In this document: piece by piece, positions 1 through 7,787 of the stretch
Layout: every line of letters begins with the position of its first letter
How positions within the stretch are numbered: position 1 is the first letter of the stretch
Source: Lachnospiraceae bacterium
Lineage (GTDB): Bacteria; Bacillota; Clostridia; Lachnospirales; Lachnospiraceae
NCBI GenBank assembly: GCA_017553035.1
Contig: JAFZNE010000135.1
Span: 1-37,065 of the forward strand
Length of the DNA stretch: 37,065 nt
Direction: 5' to 3'
The notes under the pieces: model-generated
The model's input: the letters and a program-made list of their open reading frames with translations, nothing else
What the model was told of the DNA's origin: nothing
The model's database searches: none
Position numbers and translations under genes: made by a program

Positions 1-61
1 CGATATAAAAGGTCCTAAGCGATTGAGATGTTATTTACGAAAATAAACCAGGAGGAAATAT

Positions 62-1525
62 ATGTTATACATAGGTGTAGATCTCGGAACATCGGCCGTT
101 AAGCTGCTTCTTATGGAAGGCAACGGCGCGATCAAGAAGATCGTATCAAAAGAATACCCGCTGTTTTTCCCGAATCCCGGCTGGTCGGAGCAGAAGCCCG
201 AGGACTGGTGGGAACAGGTTAAGGCAGGCATCAAGGAACTTACCGCTGAATGCGATAAGTCTCAGGTAGCCGGGATCAGCTTCGGCGGCCAGATGCACGG
301 ACTTGTTATCCTTGACAAGGATGACAATGTTATCCGTCCCGCGATCCTCTGGAACGACGGACGTACCCAGAAACAGACAGATTATCTGAATAATGTGATC
401 GGCAAGGATAAGCTTGTCGAAATGACTGCAAATATCGCATTTGCAGGATTTACCGCTCCCAAGATCCTCTGGGTTAAGGAAAATGAGCCCGACAATTTCG
501 CCAGGATCAAGAAGATCATGCTTCCCAAGGACTTTATAGCATACAAGCTCACCGGTTCGTTCTGTACCGATGTTTCCGATGCTTCGGGAATGCTCCTGCT
601 CGATGTCAAGAATCGTGCATGGTCCAAGGAAATGCTTGATATTTGTGGTGTTACGGAAGACAAGATGCCCAAGCTGTACGAGAGCTATGAGACAGTAGGA
701 ACACTGAAGCCCGAGATCGCTGCGGAATTCTGCTTCGGTGCGAATGTCAAGGTTGCGGCAGGCGGCGGCGACAATGCTGCGGCAGCGGTAGGAACAGGAA
801 CCGTTGGCGACGGAATGTGCAATATAAGCCTCGGAACCTCGGGAACTGTATTTATTTCCAGCAAGCAGTTCAGCAAGAATGACAATCCCGCGATCCATCT
901 GTTCTGCCACGCAGACGGCAGCTACCATCTGATGGGCTGCATGCTGAGCGCAGCATCCTGCAACAAGTGGTGGATGGATGATATCATCGGAACAAAGGAT
1001 TACGGCGCAGAGCAGAAGGACATTACCGACGACATGCTCGGACGCAATCATATTTATTTCATGCCTTATCTTATGGGTGAGCGCTCACCTCATAACAATC
1101 CTGACGCAAGAGCTGCATTTATCGGTATGTCGATGGATTCGACCAGAGCTGATATGACCCAGGCAGTCCTTGAAGGCGTTGCTTTCGGACTTCGTGATTC
1201 CGTAGAGGTTGCCAAGGCCTGCGGCATCAAGCTGACCCGCACCAAGATCTGCGGCGGCGGCGCCAAGAGCCCTCTTTGGAAGAAGATCATCGCAAATGTT
1301 ATGAATCTCAAGGTTGATGTCATCGAGAGCGAGGAAGGACCCGCACTCGGCGGCGCAATGCTTGCAGCGGTTGCCTGCGGTGAGTACGCATCGGTAGAAG
1401 AAGCCGCATCGAAGCTTGTCAAAGTTATCGATACAGTCGATCCCGATCCCGAGATCGCAGCCAGATACGAAGAGCAGTATCGCAAATTCGTCAAGCTGTA
1501 TCCGATGCTCAAGGAGTTCTACTAA
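62..1525 (+). CDS. xylB: Xylulokinase (FGGY family)
   Basis: The product is a 487-residue cytoplasmic carbohydrate kinase that would phosphorylate D-xylulose with ATP, feeding the pentose phosphate pathway. Seen: the N-terminal FGGY phosphate loop DLGTSAVK (residues 7-14), the xylulokinase-like GGQMHG (75-80) and ILWNDGR segment (about 95-101), and GGGDN with the presumed catalytic Asp near 237. The C-terminal half carries the ATPase-fold GGGAKSPLWKKI segment. Length is typical for XylB. The start is fixed by a GGAGG site at 51-55, six bases before ATG. No convincing promoter lies in the 61 bases upstream, so it may be a distal operon gene. A FucI-type isomerase follows after a 520-base gap, and a GH39 xylosidase lies about 28 kb away, consistent with xylan use. 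Specificity within FGGY kinases is inferred from similarity. Confidence 0.93.
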   Translation: MLYIGVDLGTSAVKLLLMEGNGAIKKIVSKEYPLFFPNPGWSEQKPEDWWEQVKAGIKELTAECDKSQVAGISFGGQMHGLVILDKDDNVIRPAILWNDGRTQKQTDYLNNVIGKDKLVEMTANIAFAGFTAPKILWVKENEPDNFARIKKIMLPKDFIAYKLTGSFCTDVSDASGMLLLDVKNRAWSKEMLDICGVTEDKMPKLYESYETVGTLKPEIAAEFCFGANVKVAAGGGDNAAAAVGTGTVGDGMCNISLGTSGTVFISSKQFSKNDNPAIHLFCHADGSYHLMGCMLSAASCNKWWMDDIIGTKDYGAEQKDITDDMLGRNHIYFMPYLMGERSPHNNPDARAAFIGMSMDSTRADMTQAVLEGVAFGLRDSVEVAKACGIKLTRTKICGGGAKSPLWKKIIANVMNLKVDVIESEEGPALGGAMLAAVACGEYASVEEAASKLVKVIDTVDPDPEIAARYEEQYRKFVKLYPMLKEFY

Positions 1526-1547
1526 GTCGCGATTTGTTAATGTAGTT

Positions 1548-1560
1548 GACTAACTTAGTC
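1548..1560. repeat. 13-base palindrome at the edge of the large inverted repeat
   Basis: GACTAA-C-TTAGTC is a perfect 6-base inverted repeat around a single C, about 23 bases after the xylB stop and 3 bases before the large inverted repeat begins. It could be part of an insertion footprint, an operator, or chance. There is no T-tract, so it is not an intrinsic terminator. Confidence 0.4.
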
Positions 1561-1562
1561 AC

Positions 1563-1771
1563 GGAATTCCACGCTGAATATGTTTCAGCAAACGGCTTCC
1601 GCGTTGTGAATTTCTAAGCCGCTTTTCAAAAGCACACCCGTTTGAAAAAATCGCAAAACTCGCTAACGCTCAGACAGTTGCGATTTTTTCAAATGTGCTT
1701 TCTCAGACCGGCTAAGAAATTCATCAACTTGTGCAGATTGTTTGCCCGAAACACACTCAGCGTGGAATCCC
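1563..1771. repeat. Large imperfect inverted repeat, possible MITE-like or structured element
   Basis: The left arm (1563-1656) is an imperfect reverse complement of the right arm (1678-1771), around a 21-base loop (1657-1677). The inner 16 bases are perfect: TTTGAAAAAATCGCAA at 1641-1656 against TTGCGATTTTTTCAAA at 1678-1693. The outer ends match through ATTCCACGCTGA, and internal blocks GAATTTCT, AGCCG and AAAGCACA also match, with small indels. As RNA it would fold into a hairpin of about 95 base pairs with bulges. There is no transposase ORF and no obvious target-site duplication. It may also end xylB transcription, since the right arm includes a run of six T after the inner stem. Confidence 0.85.
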
Positions 1772-1937
1772 TGAAATACTGTAAATTCACAGAAAATAAG
1801 AATATTCACAGTTATAAAAACAAAATTATTTGATTTATTATATCCAAGTAATAATTTAGTATTTAATCAGATTTAGCACATATTAGCGTTTTAAAGATTA
1901 TTCGAAAAAGAGATAGTTATATAAACTGAAAAAACAG

Positions 1938-1966
1938 TTGTTAAATGCCGCGAATTGTGTTATTTT
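1938..1966 (+). promoter_or_regulatory. Candidate sigma-A promoter for the isomerase gene
   Basis: TTGTTA (1938-1943), 17-base spacer, TATTTT (1961-1966). The predicted start near 1973 would place the 1982-2015 hairpin in the 5' leader. The elements are imperfect, so confidence is moderate. Confidence 0.45.
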
Positions 1967-1981
1967 GGTAGTAGTGGGCTG

Positions 1982-2015
1982 TTCCGCATTGGTGTAGCGA
2001 GACTGTGATGCGGAA
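1982..2015 (+). promoter_or_regulatory. Leader hairpin upstream of the isomerase gene
   Basis: TTCCGCAT (1982-1989) and ATGCGGAA (2008-2015) are perfect 8-base inverted repeats with an 18-base loop. They lie 32 bases before the start codon and 20 bases before the AAGGAG ribosome binding site. It may be an RNA stabiliser, a protein-bound operator or a regulatory leader. There is no T-tract, so it does not look like an attenuator. Confidence 0.5.
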
Positions 2016-2046
2016 AGTCTGACAAAAAATAAAAAAGGAGAAGATT

Positions 2047-3543
2047 ATGATCGATTTAAAGAAAGTTAAGAACATCCCCGATGTAAAGCTCGGAATCATC
2101 GCAGTCAGCCGTGACTGTTTCCCGATCGAGCTTTCAAAGAAGCGCCGCGCCGCTATCAAGAAGGCGTACAAGGGCGATCTTTATGAATGTCCCGTTACTG
2201 TAGAGAACGAAGCTGATTATCTTAAGGCCGTAGCTGATGTTAACAAGGCAGGCTGCAATGCGCTGGTTGTTTTCCTCGGCAATTTCGGTCCTGAGACTCC
2301 AGAAACTCTTATTGCCAAGGACTTTGACGGTCCCGTTATGTTCGTTGCCGCTGCAGAAGGCGACGGAGACATGATCAATGGCAGAGGCGATGCTTACTGT
2401 GGTATGCTTAACTGCTCATACAACCTTGGAATGCGTCATCTGAAGGGTTATATTCCCGAGTATCCTGTCGGAACCGACAAGGATATCGCGAAGATGATCG
2501 CTGATTTCGTTCCGGTTGCACGTGCTGTCATCGGCGTTAAGAACCTTAAGATCATTACCTTTGGTCCCAGACCTCAGGACTTCTTTGCATGTAACGCACC
2601 CATCAAGGGTCTCTACGAGCTTGGCGTTGAGATCGAAGAGAACTCCGAACTTGATCTGTTCGTAAGCTACAAAGCTCATGAGAATGATCCTCGTATCCCT
2701 GAAGTTTGCAAGGATATGGAGAAGGAAATGGGTAAGGGCAAGTTCTATAAAGAGCTCAATGCACGTATGGCACAGTTTGAGCTGACTCTGCTTGACTGGG
2801 CTGAAAAGCACAAGGGTGCCCGCAAGTATGTTGCATTTGCTGACAAGTGCTGGCCTGCATTCCCCGAGACATTCGGATTTGAGCCCTGCTATGTAAACAG
2901 CCGTCTCGCTTCACACGGTATTCCCGTAGCATGCGAGGTTGATATTTACGGAGCTCTTTCGGAGTACATCGGTGCATGTGTTTCCGGTGACGCCATTACA
3001 CTGCTCGATATCAACAACTCTGTTCCGAAGTATATTTACGACAAGGACATCAAGAAGAAGTATAAGAAATATGACATTACCGATACATTTATGGGATTCC
3101 ATTGCGGAAATACTCCTTCCTGCAAGATGTGCGGAGATCGTGCTATCAAGTATCAGCTGATCCAGCACAGACTTCTTGAGCCCGAAGGAAGCGAGCCCGA
3201 TTTCACCAGAGGAACTCTCGAGGGCGATATCGCTGCAAGCCCTATCACCTTCTATCGTCTGCAGTGCGACAGTGACGGTGTTCTTCGTTCATACATCGCT
3301 CAGGGCGAAGTTCTTGACGTTAAGACACAGTCATTCGGCGGCATCGGTGTATTCGCTATCGAGGAGATGGGACGTTTCTATCGTCACGTTCTTATCCAGA
3401 AGAGATATCCTCATCATGGTGCTGTTGCATTCGGCCACTTCGGCAAGCAGCTCTTTGAAGTATTCAAGTTCCTCGGTGTAGGCGATATCGCTTACAACCA
3501 GCCGAAGAGCCTTCCTTATCCGACCGAGAATCCCTGGGGATGA
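2047..3543 (+). CDS. L-fucose/L-arabinose isomerase family protein (aldose-ketose isomerase)
   Basis: A 498-residue cytoplasmic protein of the FucI/COG2407 type, which interconverts an aldose and a ketose using a divalent metal. Seen: an N-terminal Rossmann-like segment with LGNFGPETPE, a central DKCWPAFPETFGFEPC segment (267-282), and ACEVDIYGALSEYIG, whose Glu297 and Asp299 are plausible metal ligands. FMGFHCGNTPSCKMC (around 348-362) supplies His352, and His456/457 lie near the C terminus. The start follows AAGGAG at 2035-2040. Pairing with xylulokinase suggests its ketose product is xylulose or a related pentulose, so substrates such as D-xylose, D-arabinose or L-arabinose are all possible; I cannot choose from sequence. 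No XylA-type xylose isomerase is in the window. Followed by a terminator. Confidence 0.85.
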   Translation: MIDLKKVKNIPDVKLGIIAVSRDCFPIELSKKRRAAIKKAYKGDLYECPVTVENEADYLKAVADVNKAGCNALVVFLGNFGPETPETLIAKDFDGPVMFVAAAEGDGDMINGRGDAYCGMLNCSYNLGMRHLKGYIPEYPVGTDKDIAKMIADFVPVARAVIGVKNLKIITFGPRPQDFFACNAPIKGLYELGVEIEENSELDLFVSYKAHENDPRIPEVCKDMEKEMGKGKFYKELNARMAQFELTLLDWAEKHKGARKYVAFADKCWPAFPETFGFEPCYVNSRLASHGIPVACEVDIYGALSEYIGACVSGDAITLLDINNSVPKYIYDKDIKKKYKKYDITDTFMGFHCGNTPSCKMCGDRAIKYQLIQHRLLEPEGSEPDFTRGTLEGDIAASPITFYRLQCDSDGVLRSYIAQGEVLDVKTQSFGGIGVFAIEEMGRFYRHVLIQKRYPHHGAVAFGHFGKQLFEVFKFLGVGDIAYNQPKSLPYPTENPWG

Positions 3544-3601
3544 TTGAAACGCCGTTTGTCGGAAATATGGTTTGATGACAATATTTTGAATTAAAATGAA
3601 T

Positions 3602-3645
3602 GCATCACATCAGAGATTTTATCTCCGGTGTGATGCTTTATTTTA
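3602..3645 (+). terminator. Rho-independent terminator after the isomerase gene
   Basis: GCATCACA (3602-3609) pairs with TGTGATGC (3629-3636), and a second inner stem GAGAT/ATCTC extends it around a T-rich loop. The T-rich tail TTTATTTTAT follows directly. It sits 59 bases after the stop codon. Confidence 0.85.
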
Positions 3646-3650
3646 TACAG

Positions 3651-3679
3651 TTGATTTATTTGCATCAAAAGAGTAAAAT
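3651..3679 (+). promoter_or_regulatory. Sigma-A promoter of the DUF4430/ECF operon
   Basis: TTGATT (3651-3656), 17-base spacer, TAAAAT (3674-3679). The transcription start would be near 3686, leaving a leader of only about 27 bases before the start codon at 3713. That is too short for a cobalamin riboswitch. Confidence 0.65.
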
Positions 3680-3686
3680 ATTTTAC
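3673..3686. promoter_or_regulatory. Perfect 14-base palindrome over the -10 and start site (operator candidate)
   Basis: GTAAAATATTTTAC is a perfect palindrome that covers the -10 box and the predicted +1 of the ECF operon. A repressor bound here would block RNA polymerase. AT-rich palindromes can arise by chance, so the operator role is an inference. Confidence 0.45.
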
Positions 3687-3712
3687 ATAAAAATACTATT
3701 TTGGAGGTAAGT

Positions 3713-4666
3713 ATGAAAGCTGGATTGAAAAAGTTACTTGTTTTTGTTCTGGCTGCAGTGCTTATGATCACTACTGCAGGCGGATTTAGTGGATCGAAGA
3801 AAGTATTTGCCGATCAGGATATGATGCTGATCGCACCTGCGCCAACAACTTCTGTTAAGGTTTATGTTACTATTATCGATGGTAATGGTAAGATCCAGTT
3901 AGAGCAGGCAGCTACTGATGTAACCGATATAGACAAAGACGGCGTTCTTACTATCAATGATGCGCTCATCATCGCTCATGATAATAATTATCCGGGCGGA
4001 GCTGATGCAGGCTATGCTTATGTAGATGCTGCTCAGTACGGATACACAGGATATTCTCTCTCAAAACTGTGGGGAATAGAGAACGGCGGCAGTTACGGCG
4101 TCGGAAAGAATAGTCTGCTTTCTGATATAGGCATTGCTGACACTGTAGAAGACGGCGATTTTGTTGATGCATACTGCTTCCAGGATCTTGTAAAATGGTC
4201 TGACAAATACAGTCGTTTTAATAATCGTCTGATCGAAGTCAACAGAAAAGAAGCTTTCAAATTGAAGCTTACTTATCTTGCATATGGTTCTGACTATTCA
4301 ATTTATGAAAAACCTGTCAAGAATGCCGTTATTATCGACAACGGTAGCAAACTCGACAAAAAGGTCAACAAGAAGGGCGTTGTTAAGCTCAGCTTTAACA
4401 CGATCGGGCGTCATGTTATAACTGCCGAGTCTACGAGAAAGAAGACTGTCCTGGTTACTCCGATCTGCGAGGTATGGGTTGTTCCCAACAAGGGCAATCT
4501 GACATCGGTTGACAAGGAAACCGGACTTCAGTACAAGGTTGTTGTTCCTGCAAGCAAAATTAATGATACCATAGGTGAAGTTGTGGTATACAAGAATGAT
4601 AACAATGCCGAAGTTCCCGATACGATCGTATTCGGCGGATTGACTTATAAAGTAAACAAGGAATGA
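3713..4666 (+). CDS. Secreted DUF4430-like (transcobalamin C-terminal-like) protein
   Basis: A 317-residue exported protein. The ATG at 3713 is chosen because GGAGG (3703-3707) sits five bases before it; an in-frame TTG at 3701 would overlap that site. Seen: a signal peptide with a hydrophobic core (about residues 8-24) and a cleavage-like VFA-D site near 33. Then come VYVTIIDGNGKI, DIDKDGVLTINDALIIAHD, NYPGG, GYSLSKLWGIENGGSYGV and VEDGDFVDAYCFQD, the pattern I associate with DUF4430-like domains in Firmicutes surface proteins. The last third looks like an all-beta region. There is no membrane anchor. It is the first gene of an ECF transporter operon, so it may capture ligand outside the cell. 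The DUF4430 assignment is by recognition; the ligand is unknown. Confidence 0.65.
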   Translation: MKAGLKKLLVFVLAAVLMITTAGGFSGSKKVFADQDMMLIAPAPTTSVKVYVTIIDGNGKIQLEQAATDVTDIDKDGVLTINDALIIAHDNNYPGGADAGYAYVDAAQYGYTGYSLSKLWGIENGGSYGVGKNSLLSDIGIADTVEDGDFVDAYCFQDLVKWSDKYSRFNNRLIEVNRKEAFKLKLTYLAYGSDYSIYEKPVKNAVIIDNGSKLDKKVNKKGVVKLSFNTIGRHVITAESTRKKTVLVTPICEVWVVPNKGNLTSVDKETGLQYKVVVPASKINDTIGEVVVYKNDNNAEVPDTIVFGGLTYKVNKE

Positions 4667-4690
4667 TATTCATAGAGATGTGATCGGCAT

Positions 4691-6886
4691 ATGAAAAGGA
4701 TTATCAAAGGATCCGTACTGGTTTTAATTGTTTATTTGATGCTTGTATTTAGCGGAGGCTCCAGGGTCTCCGCTAAAGTTGTTTATGATGTTGACCAATA
4801 TATCGCCAATATTCTTGACTATAACATCAAAAACGATAATTCTTCCGATATCGGATCGTGGATCCGCGGCGTCCTTTCCGAAAGGATCGGAGGAACGGCG
4901 GAGTGGTATATCCTTGGAATATCTCAATATCCGGGATTTGCCGGAAGTGAGAAGAAAAGCATTGAGAAAGCGCTCGCATCTTATCGAAACTTACTTGAAA
5001 AATATATAAGTGAAAATGAAGTTAAAAATGCGACCGCAAGACTGAAGTTTTCCTTGGCGCTCGCAACATCGGAAGATCAGGAACGAAGCGGATCCGGAAA
5101 TGATACAGGCATTTCCGCAGGTGAACAATATATCGAAAAATGCATGTCCGACGGTACGATAGGCGGACTTGGCGTCATGAGCCTTATTTTCGGACTTCAT
5201 CTGGTAAATAACGGTTATATTTACGACGACGGGACTGTTGCCGATGGCAATATTTCCGAGAGATGGAAATATTCCGAGGACCAGCTTGTTACGAAACTGC
5301 TCGCCGAACAGCATAAAGACGGCGGCTGGTCGGTGATGGGTGAGTATGGGGATATTGATGTGACCGCGATGGCATTGCAGGCACTTGCGCCGTGTGTAAA
5401 TGATCATGAAACGGGGCAGGGAACAGGCAGCTCAGCATATGACGTTGGGAAGCTTAAGAAGGCTGTTGAGCGCGGAGTTGCATTTTTATCCGAATACCAG
5501 CTTGAAGACGGCGCCTATAAGGGATTCGGGGTCGAAAATGCAGAGAGTACCGCCCAGGTTCTGGCATGTCTTTCGGCATTGGGAATAGATTGTACAAAAG
5601 ACGAAAGGTTCATAAAAAATTCCAATACTATATTTGACGGATTGTTCAAATTTGCTCTGGAGGATGGTAGTTTCTCCCATGAGCTAAATAATGAATTCAG
5701 CGCTACGGCAACGGTGCAGGTTTTTTATTCGCTTGTTTCATATATCAGGATGAAGAAGGGGATGACACCGCTTTATGTACTTGATTCCTGCAGCGAAAGA
5801 AGAGCCCTGGTCCTTCGCGGAGGCGATACAACCGATGATGAGACCGGTGATGGAGGGAGCGAAGACGGAAATGATGATGGTAGGGCTGGAGATATATCTA
5901 ATGAGGATAATGGCCAACCGGGAAACACAACGGAAAATGATGAAAGCCAGGCAGGAGAAGAAAGATCTGAAGAAGATGGATCAGGAGAAAGTGTAATCGG
6001 AGAAGACAGGAACGAAGATGACAAATCCGGAGAAAGTGTAATTGGGGAAGATGAACGGGGAGAAAACGTAAACGGAGAAGACCAAACAGGCGAAAACGTT
6101 ATAGGAGAAAACCGATCAGGAGAAGAAGGAAATATAGAAACCCGGATAGAAGATAAAGGGACGAAAGATGATGTCGGAAATACCGAAACCGATAACATAG
6201 ATAACATTTCCGGTAAAGAATCTCCGGATAAAAACGAAGATGAAGGCAATGATAAAAACAAAGATAAAGACAAAAGCACAGATATAGGCAAAGGTAAAGA
6301 AAAACGCCCCGGCACGTACAAGATCTACGCGATAGCGGCGATCCTGGCGTTGTCAGCTGCTGTTTGCGCTGTATTTGCGATAAAGAAAAAACACAAGAAA
6401 AACTATATTTTTGTAGCGATCGTTGCGGCAATCGCCATTCTTACCGTAGCATTTACGGACATAAGAAGCGCGGAAAGCTACTACGGCACAGAAAGCGTTC
6501 CAAAAGATGAAGCCGTAGGGAAAGTCAGGATGTCGATAAAATGTGATATTTTGCAGGGAATGACGGATTCGGAGTATGTGCCGGATGACGGATACATACT
6601 GAAAGAAACGGAATTTGAGATCAATGAGGGCCAGACGGTTTATGATATTCTGATCGAGGCGGCACGGCAGTACGGTATCAGTGTGGATCATAAGGGAGGC
6701 TCGGATATTGTATATATTTCAGGCATCAATTATCTGTATGAGCTTGATTACGGCGATCTGTCAGGCTGGGTCTATAAAGTTAACGGACAGCTGCCATCGG
6801 TCGGATGTGCCGGTTACAAGCTAAGCGACGGCGATGTCATAGAGTGGTGCTATACTTTGGATCTGGGGAATGACAGCCTGGATTGA
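4691..6886 (+). CDS. Membrane-anchored transcobalamin-like protein (alpha/alpha toroid + DUF4430)
   Basis: A 731-residue surface protein. Seen: a signal peptide (about 1-28, ending RVSA-K); an alpha/alpha toroid region (about 35-355) with prenyltransferase/terpenoid-cyclase-type repeats such as DGGWSVMGEYGDIDVTAMAL, EDGAYKGFGVENAESTAQVL and EDGSFSHELNNEFSATATV; an acidic Asp/Glu/Gly/Asn-rich linker (about 370-540) with GESVIGED-type repeats; two transmembrane helices (544-564 and 571-589) joined by KKKHKK; and a C-terminal DUF4430 domain (about 605-731) with FEINEGQTVYDILIEAA and SGWVYKVNG. Vertebrate transcobalamin clamps B12 between an alpha6/alpha6 barrel and a C-terminal beta domain of this type. 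The hairpin would leave both halves outside the cell. Encoded 24 bases after the previous gene and before EcfT. Corrinoid binding is inferred. The ribosome binding site is weak. Confidence 0.75.
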   Translation: MKRIIKGSVLVLIVYLMLVFSGGSRVSAKVVYDVDQYIANILDYNIKNDNSSDIGSWIRGVLSERIGGTAEWYILGISQYPGFAGSEKKSIEKALASYRNLLEKYISENEVKNATARLKFSLALATSEDQERSGSGNDTGISAGEQYIEKCMSDGTIGGLGVMSLIFGLHLVNNGYIYDDGTVADGNISERWKYSEDQLVTKLLAEQHKDGGWSVMGEYGDIDVTAMALQALAPCVNDHETGQGTGSSAYDVGKLKKAVERGVAFLSEYQLEDGAYKGFGVENAESTAQVLACLSALGIDCTKDERFIKNSNTIFDGLFKFALEDGSFSHELNNEFSATATVQVFYSLVSYIRMKKGMTPLYVLDSCSERRALVLRGGDTTDDETGDGGSEDGNDDGRAGDISNEDNGQPGNTTENDESQAGEERSEEDGSGESVIGEDRNEDDKSGESVIGEDERGENVNGEDQTGENVIGENRSGEEGNIETRIEDKGTKDDVGNTETDNIDNISGKESPDKNEDEGNDKNKDKDKSTDIGKGKEKRPGTYKIYAIAAILALSAAVCAVFAIKKKHKKNYIFVAIVAAIAILTVAFTDIRSAESYYGTESVPKDEAVGKVRMSIKCDILQGMTDSEYVPDDGYILKETEFEINEGQTVYDILIEAARQYGISVDHKGGSDIVYISGINYLYELDYGDLSGWVYKVNGQLPSVGCAGYKLSDGDVIEWCYTLDLGNDSLD
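5970..6135 (+). repeat. Tandem degenerate repeats encoding an acidic linker
   Basis: Successive units encode SGESVIGED, SGESVIGED, GENVNGED, GENVIGEN and SGEEGN, with DNA units beginning GGAGAAA or GGCGAAA. The copies have diverged at both DNA and protein level, so this is an older tandem array. It forms part of the extracytoplasmic spacer between the toroid and the membrane hairpin. Confidence 0.7.
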
Positions 6887-6908
6887 AAGCGGCGGAAAGG
6901 AGCAGCGG

Positions 6909-7787
6909 ATGAGACGTTTCGGGGATCATAATCCCTTGACGGTCGCGATATATTATATTGCGGTTGTGACTATTGCGATGTTTACGATGAACCCGGTGCT
7001 CCATCTGATCGCTTTTTCCGGAGGAGCGTTACAATTTTCGATACAACGGGTAAAACATAAGGTCGGAACACACTTGCTGTTCCTTGTGATCGGTCTGATA
7101 CTTGCGCTTTTGCGGCCTTTGTTTTCACATAACGGAGCAACCGTTTTGTTTGTTATAAATGATAATCCGATAACGGCACAGGCCTTTATTTTTGGCATCA
7201 ATTCTGCAGTCATGGTAGTCGGAGTGCTGTATCTGTTCAGAGTATTTTCGATCATTATGACCAGTGACAGGCTGTTGTATCTGTTCGGAAGGTTATCACC
7301 GAAAACCGCGCTTGTGATGTCAATGGGACTGCGATATATACCGCTGCTGAAGGAAAAGAGCAGGCAGATCGGGGCGGCGCAGACCGCAGTGGGGATCAAC
7401 CGCGACGATAATGCGATCGACCGCCTGAAGGCCAGGATGAATGTTTTTTCAGCGACAGTGTCCTGGGGGCTCGAAAATGGCATAATAACTGCTGACAGCA
7501 TGGCGGCACGCGGGTACGGGTCGGGAAAACGCTCCTGTTTCAGGAAATTTTCGATAACCAAAGCCGATATAATCCTGATCCTGATCATGGTCATGCTGAC
7601 GGGGCCGTCGATAGCGGCGCTTATCACAGGTGATTATGATACCGTTTTTTATCCGCATTTTGAAATGAGCGGATTGAATTTTGTTTCTTTAGCCGGTTAT
7701 GTGACATTTGCGATACTTATGTTGATTCCGGTGTTAATAGATAGTTTGGAGAGTTTCAGATGGAAATACTTAGTGTCAAAGATCTGA
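6909..7787 (+). CDS. ECF transporter transmembrane component (EcfT family)
   Basis: A 292-residue integral membrane protein coupling the ATPase to the S component. The ATG at 6909 follows AAAGGAG (6895-6901) by seven bases; an upstream in-frame ATG at 6870 lies inside the previous gene and lacks a ribosome binding site. Seen: hydrophobic helices at about 13-45, 53-75, 93-120, 220-245 and 260-280. A long cytosolic coupling region includes MGLRYIPLLKEK and the AARGYG signature (EcfT coupling helices end in Ala-Arg-Gly motifs). It overlaps the downstream ATPase gene by 28 bases, implying translational coupling. Confidence 0.9.
   Translation: MRRFGDHNPLTVAIYYIAVVTIAMFTMNPVLHLIAFSGGALQFSIQRVKHKVGTHLLFLVIGLILALLRPLFSHNGATVLFVINDNPITAQAFIFGINSAVMVVGVLYLFRVFSIIMTSDRLLYLFGRLSPKTALVMSMGLRYIPLLKEKSRQIGAAQTAVGINRDDNAIDRLKARMNVFSATVSWGLENGIITADSMAARGYGSGKRSCFRKFSITKADIILILIMVMLTGPSIAALITGDYDTVFYPHFEMSGLNFVSLAGYVTFAILMLIPVLIDSLESFRWKYLVSKI

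Larger units (their letters stand above)
1526..2046. other. 520-base intergenic region between xylB and the isomerase gene
   Basis: No credible gene. It holds, in order, a 13-base palindrome GACTAACTTAGTC (1548-1560), a roughly 210-base imperfect inverted repeat (1563-1771), a very AT-rich stretch (about 1775-1935), a small hairpin AACTG/CAGTT (1924-1939), a candidate sigma-A promoter (1938-1966), and a leader hairpin (1982-2015) before the isomerase ribosome binding site. A 63-residue reading frame at 1642-1833 is an artefact of the inverted repeat. Confidence 0.8.

Noticed and set aside
146-1051. 301-codon minus-strand frame opposite xylB
   Set aside because: It is antisense to the conserved xylulokinase sequence, has no ribosome binding site and no recognisable domain.
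1642-1833. 63-residue plus-strand reading frame after xylB
   Set aside because: It lies within the large inverted repeat, has no ribosome binding site, and its composition follows the palindrome rather than a protein.
3544-3712. Cobalamin riboswitch upstream of the DUF4430/ECF operon
   Set aside because: The region holds a terminator then a promoter, leaving about 27 bases of leader, and no B12-box-like sequence is visible.
5773-6321. 182-codon Ser/Pro-rich minus-strand frame
   Set aside because: It is the antisense image of the repetitive acidic linker of the transcobalamin-like protein.
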